47,895 bases of DNA from positions 1-47,895 of the forward strand of contig CALVYB010000004.1 in the NCBI GenBank assembly GCA_944371955.1. Direction: 5' to 3'. Made by a program: the position numbers and the translations under genes. Each line of letters begins with the position of its first letter. Position 1 is the stretch's first letter. This document shows, one piece after another, positions 32,864 to 42,799 of this stretch. The notes under the pieces were generated by a model, which was not told the origin of the DNA, ran no database searches, and saw nothing but the letters and a program-made list of their open reading frames with translations. This stretch comes from an uncultured Bacilli bacterium (lineage in GTDB: Bacteria > Bacillota_I > Bacilli_A > RF39 > UBA660).

Positions 32864-34457
32864 ATAGTGTAGGAAAAACTCCTGGCCCAATAGGTAGCCC
32901 TGTTATATACCAACCTACTACTATCAGAATCCATGTAATAAAAATGATTAAAAAATATGGTGTGATTATTTTTAAAGATTTTCTGATAGTATATGGTTTC
33001 TTTTTATTTAAATTATATATATTTAAATATCCAATATAAATCACAAAAGATGCAAGAATAGGAGTGAATCCATTTGTCATAGAATTTCCTATTCGCATAA
33101 CAATTTGAGCAAACTGAGGAGATATATTAGATTGCATAAACATAGGTACTACTATTGGTGAAAAGATTGCCCATTTTGTTGTAGGACTAGTTACAATCAT
33201 ATTAGACAAAGAAATAATTATTAGCGTAACTACAATTAGAGGAATCCCGCTAAACTCTAAGTGTTCTAATAAGTTAGATAACCAAGATATTATAATTATA
33301 CCTATATTGGATTCTTTAAATACTGCAATGAATTGTGAAGCTACAAATATTAAAACAAAAATATATGCTGTTTTACTAAATTTATTCCCCACTTCTTCAA
33401 TTAAATCTTTATCATTTTTAATAGACTTAGCACCTATACCATAAGCTAAACCTGCAAACACTAATAATAATGTTATTAGATATGTAAAACCTGATTGAAA
33501 ATATGATTTATTTCCAAATAATTGATTCAAATAAGTCTTTTCATTCATATCCAATAACATTCCTGAATATGGTAAATTTGGTATTAACATATATATAAAT
33601 AACACTATTACAATAATGCAAGTAATTGAAGCAAATTTTAATCCTCGTTTTTCATACTTATCTTTTTCTATCTTTTTTTGTTCTTCCTCTTCTAAATTGA
33701 TTACTCTATATTGCTCCGTTTTAGAAAATTCTTCTTCTTTTTTATATTTTCCTATTTTGGGAGCTATTATTTTTTCAATAATTAAAGTTCCAATAACCGA
33801 AATTAAAACTGAAGTTGCTATGATAAAAAATAAGTTTGAAGTTAAAGAAATATGTACTGTATCATCTACTAACCAAGCCGCTGTTTTTGTATATTGCATC
33901 AATGCTACTTCCATAGAACCAACAAATATTGTAACGCCGTAGCCAAAAGCCACTCCGCAAAAGGCTGTTATAATTCCTAAAATTGGATTTCGTCCATTCA
34001 TAAAGTAAATTAATGCCACTAAAGGTATTAAAATTGCATATCCTACTTCATTAATTAAAGAAGATATTGTAGCAACAAAGATAATAATGAACGTAAGAAC
34101 CTCTTTTGGCATTTTCTTAAAAAATCTTCTAGATATAGTTTCGATTAGCCCTGTTGCCTCCGCTATTGTTATACCAATTAACGCTAATAACAAAGTGCCT
34201 ACAGGTGCAAAACTGATAAAGTTAGTTGTTGCATCTCCTATTAAAAATTTCATTCCATCAAAACTAAACAAATTTTTTACCGACACTAAAGTTGACTCTA
34301 ATTCATTGGTAGTGGGATTAATAGTGTTGTAAGTTGCTTGCATTTCCACTGCCGATAAAATACCACTTAATATAATTATTAATAATGTTAAAAATAAAAA
34401 TACTGTGATTGGATGAAAATAAAATTTTTTGAGTTTTAATTTTCTCTTTTCTTGCAT
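32862..34457 (-). CDS. AbgT-family transporter
   Basis: A multi-pass membrane transporter of the AbgT family, whose members import p-aminobenzoyl-glutamate or export sulfonamide-like drugs. About 12 hydrophobic segments; typical features are SFAPVGTLLLALIGITIAEATG near the start, SLINEVGYAILIPL, and the late NMIVTSPTTKWAIFSPIVVP. 531 residues, normal length. AGGAAGG precedes the ATG, three bases after the DUF951 gene, so it is in that operon. Substrate cannot be deduced. Confidence 0.88.
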   Translation of the reverse strand: MQEKRKLKLKKFYFHPITVFLFLTLLIIILSGILSAVEMQATYNTINPTTNELESTLVSVKNLFSFDGMKFLIGDATTNFISFAPVGTLLLALIGITIAEATGLIETISRRFFKKMPKEVLTFIIIFVATISSLINEVGYAILIPLVALIYFMNGRNPILGIITAFCGVAFGYGVTIFVGSMEVALMQYTKTAAWLVDDTVHISLTSNLFFIIATSVLISVIGTLIIEKIIAPKIGKYKKEEEFSKTEQYRVINLEEEEQKKIEKDKYEKRGLKFASITCIIVIVLFIYMLIPNLPYSGMLLDMNEKTYLNQLFGNKSYFQSGFTYLITLLLVFAGLAYGIGAKSIKNDKDLIEEVGNKFSKTAYIFVLIFVASQFIAVFKESNIGIIIISWLSNLLEHLEFSGIPLIVVTLIIISLSNMIVTSPTTKWAIFSPIVVPMFMQSNISPQFAQIVMRIGNSMTNGFTPILASFVIYIGYLNIYNLNKKKPYTIRKSLKIITPYFLIIFITWILIVVGWYITGLPIGPGVFPTL

Positions 34458-34460
34458 ATT

Positions 34461-34655
34461 TTATCCTTCCTGTGTAATTATCTTTTTTAATTTTTTGTTA
34501 AATTCTATTCTAGGTATTAATACTGTTCTTCCACATTTTACACATTTTATTTTTATATCAGCACCTACTCTTGTAATTTCCCATTCGTTTGTTCCACATG
34601 GATGAGGTTTTTTCATTATTACCTTTGTACCGATAGTATAACTATTATTTTCCAT
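34461..34655 (-). CDS. DUF951 (YyzM-like) small protein
   Basis: A 64-residue protein with the family pattern IGTKVIMKKPHPCG, then WEITRVGADIKIKCVKCGRTV, including a CxxC pair that may bind zinc. Found beside ychF and mscS in many Firmicutes (Bacillus yyzM). Function unknown; possibly nucleic-acid binding by its basic surface. Its start overlaps the mscS end by 11 bases. Confidence 0.9.
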   Translation of the reverse strand: MENNSYTIGTKVIMKKPHPCGTNEWEITRVGADIKIKCVKCGRTVLIPRIEFNKKLKKIITQEG

Positions 34656-35457
34656 TTGCCACCTCTATCTGCTGACAAGTAACTTTTATCTTTCTCTTGT
34701 CTAATCTCTTTTTAAATTCGCTGCGTAAAAATCTTTGGGCTGCATAATGCTGTTGCGATTTTGTTTCTACTACAACTCTATATCGCATGTTTGAGTTTTC
34801 AAAATTATCCAAACCCCAAATTTGTATATCTCCTGTTGCATTTGGTACTTTTCCATTAAGCTCTAACCTTATTTCTTCTAACGCTTGTGCTACTTGATCA
34901 GGATTTTCATCATAAGATATTCCCAAATCAATAATTGCTAAGTAGTTATTTAAACTATAATTAATCACGGTGTCTAGTTTATGGTTAGCTACAATTTTAA
35001 CAGCACCTCTATAATCTTTTATTCTTGTTGTTTTTAAACCTAAAAAGATAACTTCTCCCATAAATCCATCATATTCAATAATATCTCCAACTTCAAATTG
35101 GTTTTCTGTTATAATTGAAACTCCAGCAATTAAATCTTTAGCCAAGTCTTGGAAAGCTAAGCCTAAAATGGCAGTTGTTATTCCTAGACCTGCTACTATA
35201 GATTTTACATTGACTCCAAAATTTCCAAGTATTGCTAATAACACTACAACTACTATAGAATATTTGACAACATTCAAAATCACAATTCGTATTGTGTTAG
35301 CTCTTTGTACATGTGGATTTTTCATCTTGCTATTTTTTTGCATCACTTTATTTATTAGTTTCTTTAACACTTCATAAGTAACAAAGCCTATAATAATATA
35401 TACAATGGGGAAGATAATCTGTTCTAATTCGATTGTAATACTATCAAATAATTTCAA
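34645..35457 (-). CDS. mscS: Small-conductance mechanosensitive channel, MscS family
   Basis: Opens under membrane tension to release solutes on osmotic downshock. Three N-terminal membrane segments are followed by the pore helix region (AGLGITTAILGLAFQDLAKDL, split here as VAGLGITTA and LAFQDLAKD) and the beta domain NQFEVGDIIEYDGFMGEV. 270 residues. It begins six bases after parB. Same neighbourhood in Bacillus oriC arms. Confidence 0.93.
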   Translation of the reverse strand: MKLFDSITIELEQIIFPIVYIIIGFVTYEVLKKLINKVMQKNSKMKNPHVQRANTIRIVILNVVKYSIVVVVLLAILGNFGVNVKSIVAGLGITTAILGLAFQDLAKDLIAGVSIITENQFEVGDIIEYDGFMGEVIFLGLKTTRIKDYRGAVKIVANHKLDTVINYSLNNYLAIIDLGISYDENPDQVAQALEEIRLELNGKVPNATGDIQIWGLDNFENSNMRYRVVVETKSQQHYAAQRFLRSEFKKRLDKRKIKVTCQQIEVANGK

Positions 35458-35463
35458 TTAATA

Positions 35464-36354
35464 TTACCCCCTTGTATCTAAATTCATAATTTCTAACAAG
35501 CGATTAAGATCGTTCCCGTTAACAAAACTAATTTCTATTTTATTAGATTTTATTTTTACTCTAGTTCCTAACTTATCACATAATTCGTCTTCTAGATACT
35601 GATATTCATTTGTCTCTTGGGTATGCTTTTTGATTTTATGAGTCCTTTCAAATTTTTCTGTGGATTTAGTTAGGTTTTCTAACTCTCGGACACTCATGCC
35701 ATCGTTTATTATTTTTTCTACTAATTCTTGTTGTTGATTTTCATTTTCTAACTTGCTTAATACTCTAGCATGGCCCATACTAATTTTATTTTCTGAAATT
35801 AAACCCTGAATTGGTTGAGGTAAATTTTGTAAACCAATCATATTCGTAATATAACTTCTACTCTTCCCTAATTTTTTTGCTAATTCTTCTTGCGTAATAT
35901 TTAAAGCTTCTATCAACTTCTTATATGCACGAGATTCTTCTATCGGATTTAGATTTTCTCTTTGTAAATTTTCTAACAAAGCAATTTCCATCATTTCTTC
36001 GTCAGTAAAATCTCTAATAATTGCAGGAATTTCTTCTAAACCCGCCATTGCTGATGCTTTTACACGGCGCTCTCCGGCAATAATTTCATATCCTTTTATA
36101 CTCTTTTTAATAATGATTGGTTGAAATACCCCGTGTTGTTTAATTGAGTCTGCCAACTCTTGTAACGCTTCCTCATTAAACACCTGTCTTGGTTGATATG
36201 GGTTACTTCTTAATTCTGAAATTTTTACATTCGTAATTTCTTCTTTTGGGGTTTCCGTTAAAATTTTTTCTTCCATTTTATCAAATGCAATTGGTTCATT
36301 ATAAAATAGTTCTTCTAAACCTCGTCCTAAAGCTCTTCTTTTATTATTTTCCAT
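35464..36354 (-). CDS. parB: Chromosome partition protein ParB (Spo0J)
   Basis: A CTP-dependent clamp loading at parS to segregate origins. N-terminal RALGRGLEELF, the C-box GERRVKASAM (CTP binding), the helix-turn-helix with KKLGKSRSYITNMIGL and GHARVLSKL, and a C-terminal dimerisation tail are in order. 297 residues. I use the ATG at 36354; a TTG at 36363 is also possible. It overlaps the end of parA by 11 bases. No perfect parS was found in the window. Confidence 0.96.
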   Translation of the reverse strand: MENNKRRALGRGLEELFYNEPIAFDKMEEKILTETPKEEITNVKISELRSNPYQPRQVFNEEALQELADSIKQHGVFQPIIIKKSIKGYEIIAGERRVKASAMAGLEEIPAIIRDFTDEEMMEIALLENLQRENLNPIEESRAYKKLIEALNITQEELAKKLGKSRSYITNMIGLQNLPQPIQGLISENKISMGHARVLSKLENENQQQELVEKIINDGMSVRELENLTKSTEKFERTHKIKKHTQETNEYQYLEDELCDKLGTRVKIKSNKIEISFVNGNDLNRLLEIMNLDTRG

Positions 36355-37129
36355 TTCTTTCAATCACTTCCTTCGCTAGATTTAAGTAAGCTTCACTTCC
36401 GCGACTTTTCGGATCATATGCGATAATTGGTTCTCCGTGTGAAGGCGCTTCAGTTAGGCGAACTAATCTTGGAATTATGGTATTATACACTTTTTCTTTA
36501 AAGAATTTCCTGATATCTTCTACTACTTCAAATCCTAAATTTGTCCTAGAATCTAACATTGTTAATAATACTCCTTCTATATCTAAAGTTGGATTTAAAC
36601 TTTTTTGTGCTAACATTATTGTTTTTAATAATTGAGTAATTCCTTCCAAAGCAAAAAATTCACATTGTACTGGAATTATAACAGAATTAGAAGCTGTCAA
36701 AGCGTTTGTAGTAATTATTCCTAGTGATGGTGGACAATCTATAATTATGTAGTCAAAACTGTCTTTTATGTCAGTTAGATGAATTTTTAACTGTTCTCCT
36801 TTTAAAAATCCTGATTCTTGTTTACTTTTTTCTACTAGTTCTATATCTAACCCGGCTAAATTGATTGTAGCTGGTAATACATATAAATTTTTATATTTTG
36901 TTTTTACCATTGCTTCAGATATTTTACACTCACCTATTAAAACATCATAGACGCTTCTTTCTATCTCTCCTTTATTTATGCCAACACCTGTTGTCGTATT
37001 TCCTTGTGGATCTAAATCAATTAATAACACTTTTTTTCCTAGTACTGCTAAAGAGGCAGAAAGATTGATACTTGTGGTTGTTTTACCTACTCCACCTTTT
37101 TGATTTACTAAAGATATCACTTTCCCCAT
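36344..37129 (-). CDS. parA: Chromosome partition ATPase ParA (Soj)
   Basis: A deviant Walker-A ATPase (KGGVGKTTTSINL) that binds DNA and, in Bacillus, DnaA, to control initiation. YIIIDCPPSLG is the Walker B region. 261 residues. The ATG at 37129 is six bases after AGGTG; an upstream GTG lies inside that site. With parB it forms an operon after the Noc-like gene. Confidence 0.97.
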   Translation of the reverse strand: MGKVISLVNQKGGVGKTTTSINLSASLAVLGKKVLLIDLDPQGNTTTGVGINKGEIERSVYDVLIGECKISEAMVKTKYKNLYVLPATINLAGLDIELVEKSKQESGFLKGEQLKIHLTDIKDSFDYIIIDCPPSLGIITTNALTASNSVIIPVQCEFFALEGITQLLKTIMLAQKSLNPTLDIEGVLLTMLDSRTNLGFEVVEDIRKFFKEKVYNTIIPRLVRLTEAPSHGEPIIAYDPKSRGSEAYLNLAKEVIERNGK

Positions 37130-37200
37130 GTTTATCACCTGTTTCCATTTTTACTAATATATTGTATCAAAGAAATAATTTTTTTTAAATGCTTTTCGAA

Positions 37201-37226
37201 AAAAAAGTAGATTTTTATCTACTTTT
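37201..37226 (-). terminator. Terminator of the Noc-like gene
   Basis: AAAGTAGAT (37204-37212) pairs with ATCTACTTT (37217-37225), with a T run on the minus strand. It overlaps the stop codon. Confidence 0.85.
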
Positions 37227-38688
37227 ATTGTTCTGATATTTTGTCTAATTTTATGATAATTTGGTATGATTTTGAGAAGTTCATTTCTTCCATTTCTGCT
37301 TTTACTCCAGAACTATTTAACTCCTCTACTAAATTTCTTATCATACCTATTGACTGTTGTACTGTAAGCTGGCTGTTTTTTATCGTGTTAAAATTATGAG
37401 CACGAATTTCGTTGAATTCTGGCTGGTTTACATTAGGATTATTTAGTGTTTTTTTACTCTCTATTGAATTAGATGAGAAAGCTAGGTTTTGATTGTTTTT
37501 ATAAAATTTATTTTCCATTTGTGCTAACGGAACAGTCTGTGTTTCTTTAACAGCGTGCACTTCTGTTGGCAAATCTACTGGTATTAAATCTGGAGTTTTA
37601 AAATAATCTTCCACCTTTTCTTGATTACCTTTGCTGCCATCTGTTTTTACTATTTCCTCTGCTGGAGTAATAAATCTAGGCTTTTCTTCCTGATTTGAAT
37701 TTTGTAAAGAAGAGGGCATTATATTTAATAAACTATCTAAATCTGCCGTTTGATTAGATTTAGGGGGATTAATATCTATAGCATTATCTTTAATATTTTG
37801 AATATTTGGAATCGCAGGAGCACTTCCAGGATTAACTCCTCCTACAGGGTTATCGTCCTCATCGTCATCGTTGCTTTTTATTTCTCCGTAATTGATAAAT
37901 CTAGGCGGACGATGTTCTTCGTCAATAGGAGGAGCTATCTTGATTTGTCCATAACTTGATGCATCTTCTGGTAAATCTGCGGTTGGCATTAATGGACTAT
38001 CATTTACAAAAGCAGTTGAATTTATTGGTAATGTTGTATTATTTGACAGTGCATTATTCAATGGTTTGTCCTCCTCTCGTGGGTATACTTTTTTGATTTC
38101 ATCTTCTAACTGGCGAACAGTCATCCTTTCATTTATTATTTTTTTTAACATTTCTTTCTGCTTTTTTGCATCAGGAATATTCAGTAATGCTCTAGCATGA
38201 CGTTCTGATATTTGTTCTTTTAATAGTGCTTCTTGAACTTCATCAGAAAGGCCTAATAATCTTATTTTATTTGCGACAGAAGATTGGCTTTTTCCCATTG
38301 TCTTCGCTAATTCTTCTTGTGTCATTTGATCTAATTCAAGTATTTTTTGATATGTTCTCGCTTCTTCTATTGGATTTAAATCTCGTCTTTGTAAGTTTTC
38401 TAATAATGCCACTTTGGAACTCTCTTTGTCGTCTAAGTTTCTGATAATTGCTGGTATTTTTGTTAGACCGGCCATCGCCGATGCTTTGTATCGACGTTCT
38501 CCAGCAATAATTTCATATTTTCCTTTGACATTTCTTACTATGATTGGTTGTATCACGCCATGTTCTTTAATTGATACTGCAAGCTCTTTTAAAGCTCTCT
38601 CATCAAACATTTCGCGGGGTTGAAATCTGTTTGGTATGATGTCATCTAAATATAGATATACAACTTCATCTCTATTCTGCTCTTGCAT
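37225..38688 (-). CDS. noc: Noc-like second ParB protein with long linker
   Basis: A ParB paralogue. Noc proteins bind NBS sites and the membrane to keep division away from the nucleoid. Residues 1-200 match Noc well: IIPNRFQPREMFDE, GERRYKASAMAGL (CTP site), LLENLQRRDLNPIEEA, and the helix-turn-helix with GKSQSSVANKIRLLG and SERHARALL. Residues about 210-430 are a low-complexity Asn/Pro/Asp-rich linker not seen in typical Noc (about 280 aa). The last 50 residues resume with an ordered LTVQQSIGMIRNLVEEL helix and MNFSKSYQIIIKLDK, probably a dimerisation domain. The start at 38688 has GAGGG six bases ahead. I see no N-terminal amphipathic membrane helix. The name is by similarity and position between rsmG and parA. 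Confidence 0.85.
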   Translation of the reverse strand: MQEQNRDEVVYLYLDDIIPNRFQPREMFDERALKELAVSIKEHGVIQPIIVRNVKGKYEIIAGERRYKASAMAGLTKIPAIIRNLDDKESSKVALLENLQRRDLNPIEEARTYQKILELDQMTQEELAKTMGKSQSSVANKIRLLGLSDEVQEALLKEQISERHARALLNIPDAKKQKEMLKKIINERMTVRQLEDEIKKVYPREEDKPLNNALSNNTTLPINSTAFVNDSPLMPTADLPEDASSYGQIKIAPPIDEEHRPPRFINYGEIKSNDDDEDDNPVGGVNPGSAPAIPNIQNIKDNAIDINPPKSNQTADLDSLLNIMPSSLQNSNQEEKPRFITPAEEIVKTDGSKGNQEKVEDYFKTPDLIPVDLPTEVHAVKETQTVPLAQMENKFYKNNQNLAFSSNSIESKKTLNNPNVNQPEFNEIRAHNFNTIKNSQLTVQQSIGMIRNLVEELNSSGVKAEMEEMNFSKSYQIIIKLDKISEQ

Positions 38689-38786
38689 CCTCATCCCTCA
38701 CTTTTTATTCTTTTCTATAGTCATCCTATGTTATCATTATAGACTATTTTCTTATACCTTTCAAGAAAAAAGAAAAAGAAAAAGGG

Positions 38787-39428
38787 TTAGATTTCCTTTT
38801 TTTCTATAACAACTAAACTTCTATGACTATTTTCAATTGGCAAATAAAACTCTTCTATTTTTGTTAATTTATATTTTTTATTTATCTTATTTTTCACATT
38901 TTCAGTTATTTCTTCTTCAATATTTCCTTTCAATGCAATAAACTTTCCGTTCGTCTTTACTAGATGCATGGTATACTTTAATAGTTTTTCGATATTTGCT
39001 ACTGCTCTTGCTGTAACGACATCAAAAGTTTCATGATAATCTTCTGCTCTTGTATGGATGGCTACAATGTTATCTAAATTTAATTTTGTTATTACTTCTT
39101 GTAAATATTTAACTCTTTTTAATAGTGAATCTAATAAAGTTATTTTTAGATTAGGGTAAAATATTTTTAATACAATTCCTGGAAAACCAGCGCCAGTTCC
39201 TACATCACAAAGAGTATTTACTTTTGTTAGATCTATTTCTTTTACTATAGTTAGACTATCATAAAAATGTTTTAAATAAACCTCTTTTTTTTCTGTTATT
39301 CTAGTAAGGTTTATTTTTTTATTCCATTCTACTAAGAGAAAGTAAAATTCATTCAGTTTATTTAATTGTTCTTTCGTAGGTGTTATACCCAATCTCTCAA
39401 TATAATCAATAAATTCTTCTTCTGTCAT
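38787..39428 (-). CDS. rsmG: 16S rRNA (guanine527-N7)-methyltransferase
   Basis: Methylates G527 of 16S rRNA in the decoding centre region; loss gives low-level streptomycin resistance in other species. CDVGTGAGFPGIVLKI is the SAM-binding loop, and VTARAVANIEKL the family motif. 213 residues, complete. It starts three bases after mnmG, in the standard mnmE-mnmG-rsmG order. Confidence 0.97.
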   Translation of the reverse strand: MTEEEFIDYIERLGITPTKEQLNKLNEFYFLLVEWNKKINLTRITEKKEVYLKHFYDSLTIVKEIDLTKVNTLCDVGTGAGFPGIVLKIFYPNLKITLLDSLLKRVKYLQEVITKLNLDNIVAIHTRAEDYHETFDVVTARAVANIEKLLKYTMHLVKTNGKFIALKGNIEEEITENVKNKINKKYKLTKIEEFYLPIENSHRSLVVIEKKEI

Positions 39429-39431
39429 ATA

Positions 39432-41285
39432 TTAACCATTCCTTTTTAAGTATACCATTAATATAGATATATCTGCTGGATTTACTCCACTAATTCTCGT
39501 AGCTTGACCGATTGTAGTAGGCTTTATTTCTGCCAACTTTTGGCGTGCCTCACTTGCCAAATTAGGGATTAGTTCATAATCTATATTATCTGGTATCTTT
39601 TTTTCTTCTAAAGCTAGCATTTTTTCTGCTTCTTTATTAGCTTTTCTAATGTAGCCTTCATATTTAGCGTTGACTTCTACTTGCTCTTCTTCCTCTAATG
39701 TATATTCTATATCTATAAAATGTTTAATATTTTCAATTGAAATTTCTGGGCGTTTTAAAAAATCGTATAAAGAGATACCGTCTTTTAGTGGAGTTGAAGG
39801 AATCTGCTCTATATATTCATTAACCTCTTTTTTAGGAGTAATTCTTGTTGTTTGAAGAAGGTTAGTTAACTCTTTTATATCTTCTATTTTCTTTTTAAAT
39901 ACTTGGTATTGTTGATCTGATATAAGACCAACTTGGTATCCATAATCTCTTAATCGTAAATCGGCATTATCATTTCTTAATAATAAACGGTATTCAGCAC
40001 GAGAAGTTAACAAACGATATGGATCTTTTACACCCTTGGTTACTAGATCATCAATTAACACCCCTATATAAGACTCGTTTCTTTTTAATATTAAAGGCTC
40101 TTTTCCTTCTAATTTTAAAGCCGCATTAATACCGGCGATTAATCCCTGAGCAGCAGCCTCTTCATACCCACTTGTTCCATTAATTTGCCCTGCTGTATAT
40201 AAATTTTCTATTAACTTTGTTTCTAAGGAGCGTTTTAGCTGTTTAGAATCTATCGCATCATATTCTATAGCATAACCATATTTTAATATTTTGGCATGTT
40301 CTAAGCCAGGTAAACTATGAACCATTAAATCTTGAATTTCGTTTGGCATACTCGTAGAAAAACCTTGAATATAAATATCATCATAAAAAAGACTTTCTGG
40401 TTCTAAGAATAATTGATGTCGTTCCTTATCACTAAATCTTACTACTTTATCCTCTATTGATGGACAATATCTTGGCCCTACACCTTCCACATACCCTCCA
40501 TACATACTAGATTCATTTAGATGTTCTTTTATTATTTCATGCGTCTTGGGTGTTGTGTAAATTAGGTGACAGGATATTTGATCTTTTGGTTCCCTATAAA
40601 CTATGTTATCAAAAGAAAAAGTATGTGGTATAGAATCCCCTTTTTCTTCAGATGTTTTTGAGTAATTTATTGTGTTTTTATCAATTCTTTGGGGAGTTCC
40701 CGTTTTTAATCTTTTTATAGAAAATCCTAAACTTCTTAGGTTGTCACTTAAGAATTTTGATTCTCTTTCTCCATGGGGACCACTAGGTTTGCGTGTGGAA
40801 CCAGTTAATACTACAGCTTTTAAATAGGTCCCTGTTGTTAAAATAACTGAATCTGCCTCTATTATTGTTCCGTCTTCTAGTTCTACTCCCTCTACTTTTT
40901 GATCTTTGACTACTAATTTTTCTACCATTGCTTCTTTAATTGTTAGATTAACAGTGGAATTTAGCGTCTTTAACATTTCTTTTGGATATGTAATTTTATC
41001 TGCTTGGAATCGCAATGCTTGAACAGCTGGACCTTTTTTTGTATTTAACATTTTTGTTTGAAGAGCGGCTTTATCTGCATTTCTTCCCATTTCACCACCT
41101 AAGGCGTCTATTTCCCTTACTACAATACCTTTAGCAGGGCCTCCAATTGATGGATTACAAGGCATATCAGCTATATTATTTATGTTGGAAGTTATTAATA
41201 AGGTAGTATGGCCTTTTCGTGCTGCGGCTAAAGCTGCTTCACATCCAGCATGTCCTCCTCCTACTACTATTATTTCGTATTTCAT
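39432..41285 (-). CDS. mnmG: tRNA uridine-5-carboxymethylaminomethyl modification enzyme MnmG (GidA)
   Basis: FAD enzyme that with MnmE modifies the wobble uridine of several tRNAs. The FAD-binding VGGGHAGCEAALAAARKG starts the protein; MPCNPSIGGPAKG and the C-terminal helical MnmE-binding part are present. 617 residues. AGGAGG precedes the ATG, ten bases after mnmE. Confidence 0.97.
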   Translation of the reverse strand: MKYEIIVVGGGHAGCEAALAAARKGHTTLLITSNINNIADMPCNPSIGGPAKGIVVREIDALGGEMGRNADKAALQTKMLNTKKGPAVQALRFQADKITYPKEMLKTLNSTVNLTIKEAMVEKLVVKDQKVEGVELEDGTIIEADSVILTTGTYLKAVVLTGSTRKPSGPHGERESKFLSDNLRSLGFSIKRLKTGTPQRIDKNTINYSKTSEEKGDSIPHTFSFDNIVYREPKDQISCHLIYTTPKTHEIIKEHLNESSMYGGYVEGVGPRYCPSIEDKVVRFSDKERHQLFLEPESLFYDDIYIQGFSTSMPNEIQDLMVHSLPGLEHAKILKYGYAIEYDAIDSKQLKRSLETKLIENLYTAGQINGTSGYEEAAAQGLIAGINAALKLEGKEPLILKRNESYIGVLIDDLVTKGVKDPYRLLTSRAEYRLLLRNDNADLRLRDYGYQVGLISDQQYQVFKKKIEDIKELTNLLQTTRITPKKEVNEYIEQIPSTPLKDGISLYDFLKRPEISIENIKHFIDIEYTLEEEEQVEVNAKYEGYIRKANKEAEKMLALEEKKIPDNIDYELIPNLASEARQKLAEIKPTTIGQATRISGVNPADISILMVYLKRNG

Positions 41286-41295
41286 ATGATTCCTC

Positions 41296-42651
41296 CTATT
41301 TTCCTACACAGAAATTAGCAAATAAATGATCTAAAATTTCCTCACTATATGTTTCTCCTATGATTTCCCCTAAAAAGTCAAATGCTTCTTTTAAATCTAT
41401 TTCTATCATATCGATTGGTAAATCATTATTTATTCCTTTTTCTGCTTCTATTATACTTTTATAAGCTTGTTTGGCTAGAGATATTTGTCTTGCATTTGTT
41501 AGATAATTTGAGTCTTTTGATTTTAATGTTTCTAATTCAAATAGCTCTATAATTTTTTGTTTTAAATCTTTGATTCCTTCCACTGTATTGGTGTTTGTTT
41601 CTACAACATTTTTTAGATTATACTTAGATATGTCTAATTTTTTATTTAAATCATTTTTATTAATTACAATAATTCTTGGTTTGCCATTTGTTTTATTTAA
41701 AATATTTTCATCTTCTTTGCTTAATTCTTCGTTATTGTTTAATACAACAATTACCAAATCTGCATCATCTATCATGGAAAGACTCTTCTCTACTCCCATC
41801 TGTTCTACTATATCATCGGTCGAGCGAATTCCTGCAGTATCTATAATATTTAGCAAAATCCCGTCTAGATAAATCTCACCTTCCACTATGTCTCGAGTTG
41901 TTCCAGCAATATCTGTCACGATTGCTTTTTCTTGCTCTAAAAGTTTATTTAGAATACTACTTTTACCTACGTTCGGTCTTCCTACAATTACTGTTTTGAT
42001 TCCTTCTTTAATTATTACTGAATTTTTTGATTCTTTAATTACTGTTTCTAAATCTTTTTTCATCTCAGAAATTACTATACTTATTTGTTCTTTCGTTACT
42101 ACTTCTATATCTAAATATTCAGGATAGTCAATATTTACTTCTATACTAGCTAGAAGTTGTTTTAATTTTTTTCTAAATCTTTTTATCATCTTCGAGGTAG
42201 TACCTGTTAATTGAGATAATGCCAATTTATTTGCTTCTTCACTTTTACTCTCTATAATATCCATAACGGCTTCACTTTTTACTAAATCAATTCTTCCATT
42301 TAAAAAAGCTCGCTTTGTAAACTCTCCAGGTTCTGCTAATCTGGCACCATGAAGTAAAAGTGTTTCTAAAATGCGTTTTGTAGAAATTATACCTCCATGA
42401 CAATTTATTTCTACAACATCCTCTGTTGTGTAAGATTTAGGGGATCTCATGATAGATACGAGTACTTCATCAATTATTTCATCTTGGTCAATAATGTGAC
42501 CATAATTAATCGTATGACTTTCTGCTGTTGTTAAGTCTTTCCCTTTAAAGCACTTATTTGCTATTTCTATTGCATCTTTACCACTTAACCTTACGATAGA
42601 TATAGCCCCAACACCTAGTGCTGTGGAGATTGCGGCTATTGTATCATTCAT
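41296..42651 (-). CDS. mnmE: tRNA modification GTPase MnmE (TrmE)
   Basis: GTPase partner of MnmG in wobble-uridine modification. An N-terminal folate-binding domain (about 1-118) is followed by helices carrying an inserted G domain with GRPNVGKSSILN, DTAGI and NKND, and the catalytic C-terminal CVGK (usually CIGK). 451 residues. GGAAG precedes the ATG. It starts the mnmE-mnmG-rsmG operon. Confidence 0.97.
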   Translation of the reverse strand: MNDTIAAISTALGVGAISIVRLSGKDAIEIANKCFKGKDLTTAESHTINYGHIIDQDEIIDEVLVSIMRSPKSYTTEDVVEINCHGGIISTKRILETLLLHGARLAEPGEFTKRAFLNGRIDLVKSEAVMDIIESKSEEANKLALSQLTGTTSKMIKRFRKKLKQLLASIEVNIDYPEYLDIEVVTKEQISIVISEMKKDLETVIKESKNSVIIKEGIKTVIVGRPNVGKSSILNKLLEQEKAIVTDIAGTTRDIVEGEIYLDGILLNIIDTAGIRSTDDIVEQMGVEKSLSMIDDADLVIVVLNNNEELSKEDENILNKTNGKPRIIVINKNDLNKKLDISKYNLKNVVETNTNTVEGIKDLKQKIIELFELETLKSKDSNYLTNARQISLAKQAYKSIIEAEKGINNDLPIDMIEIDLKEAFDFLGEIIGETYSEEILDHLFANFCVGK

Positions 42652-42770
42652 AGTATCACTTCCTTTTTTCTTCGTATATTATAACATATTATTTAAATAC
42701 TTTTTCAAAAAAACGAAAAGATATACTTCAAATTATTGCTGATTCTAATTTTTTTCTAAAATTTACATTA

Positions 42771-42799
42771 TTAAAAAAAGAAGATTTAAGCATCTTCTT
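42771..42799 (-). terminator. Terminator of the rnpA-yidC-jag unit
   Basis: AAGAAGAT (42778-42785) pairs with ATCTTCTT (42792-42799), with a T run on the minus strand. It overlaps the jag stop. Confidence 0.85.
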
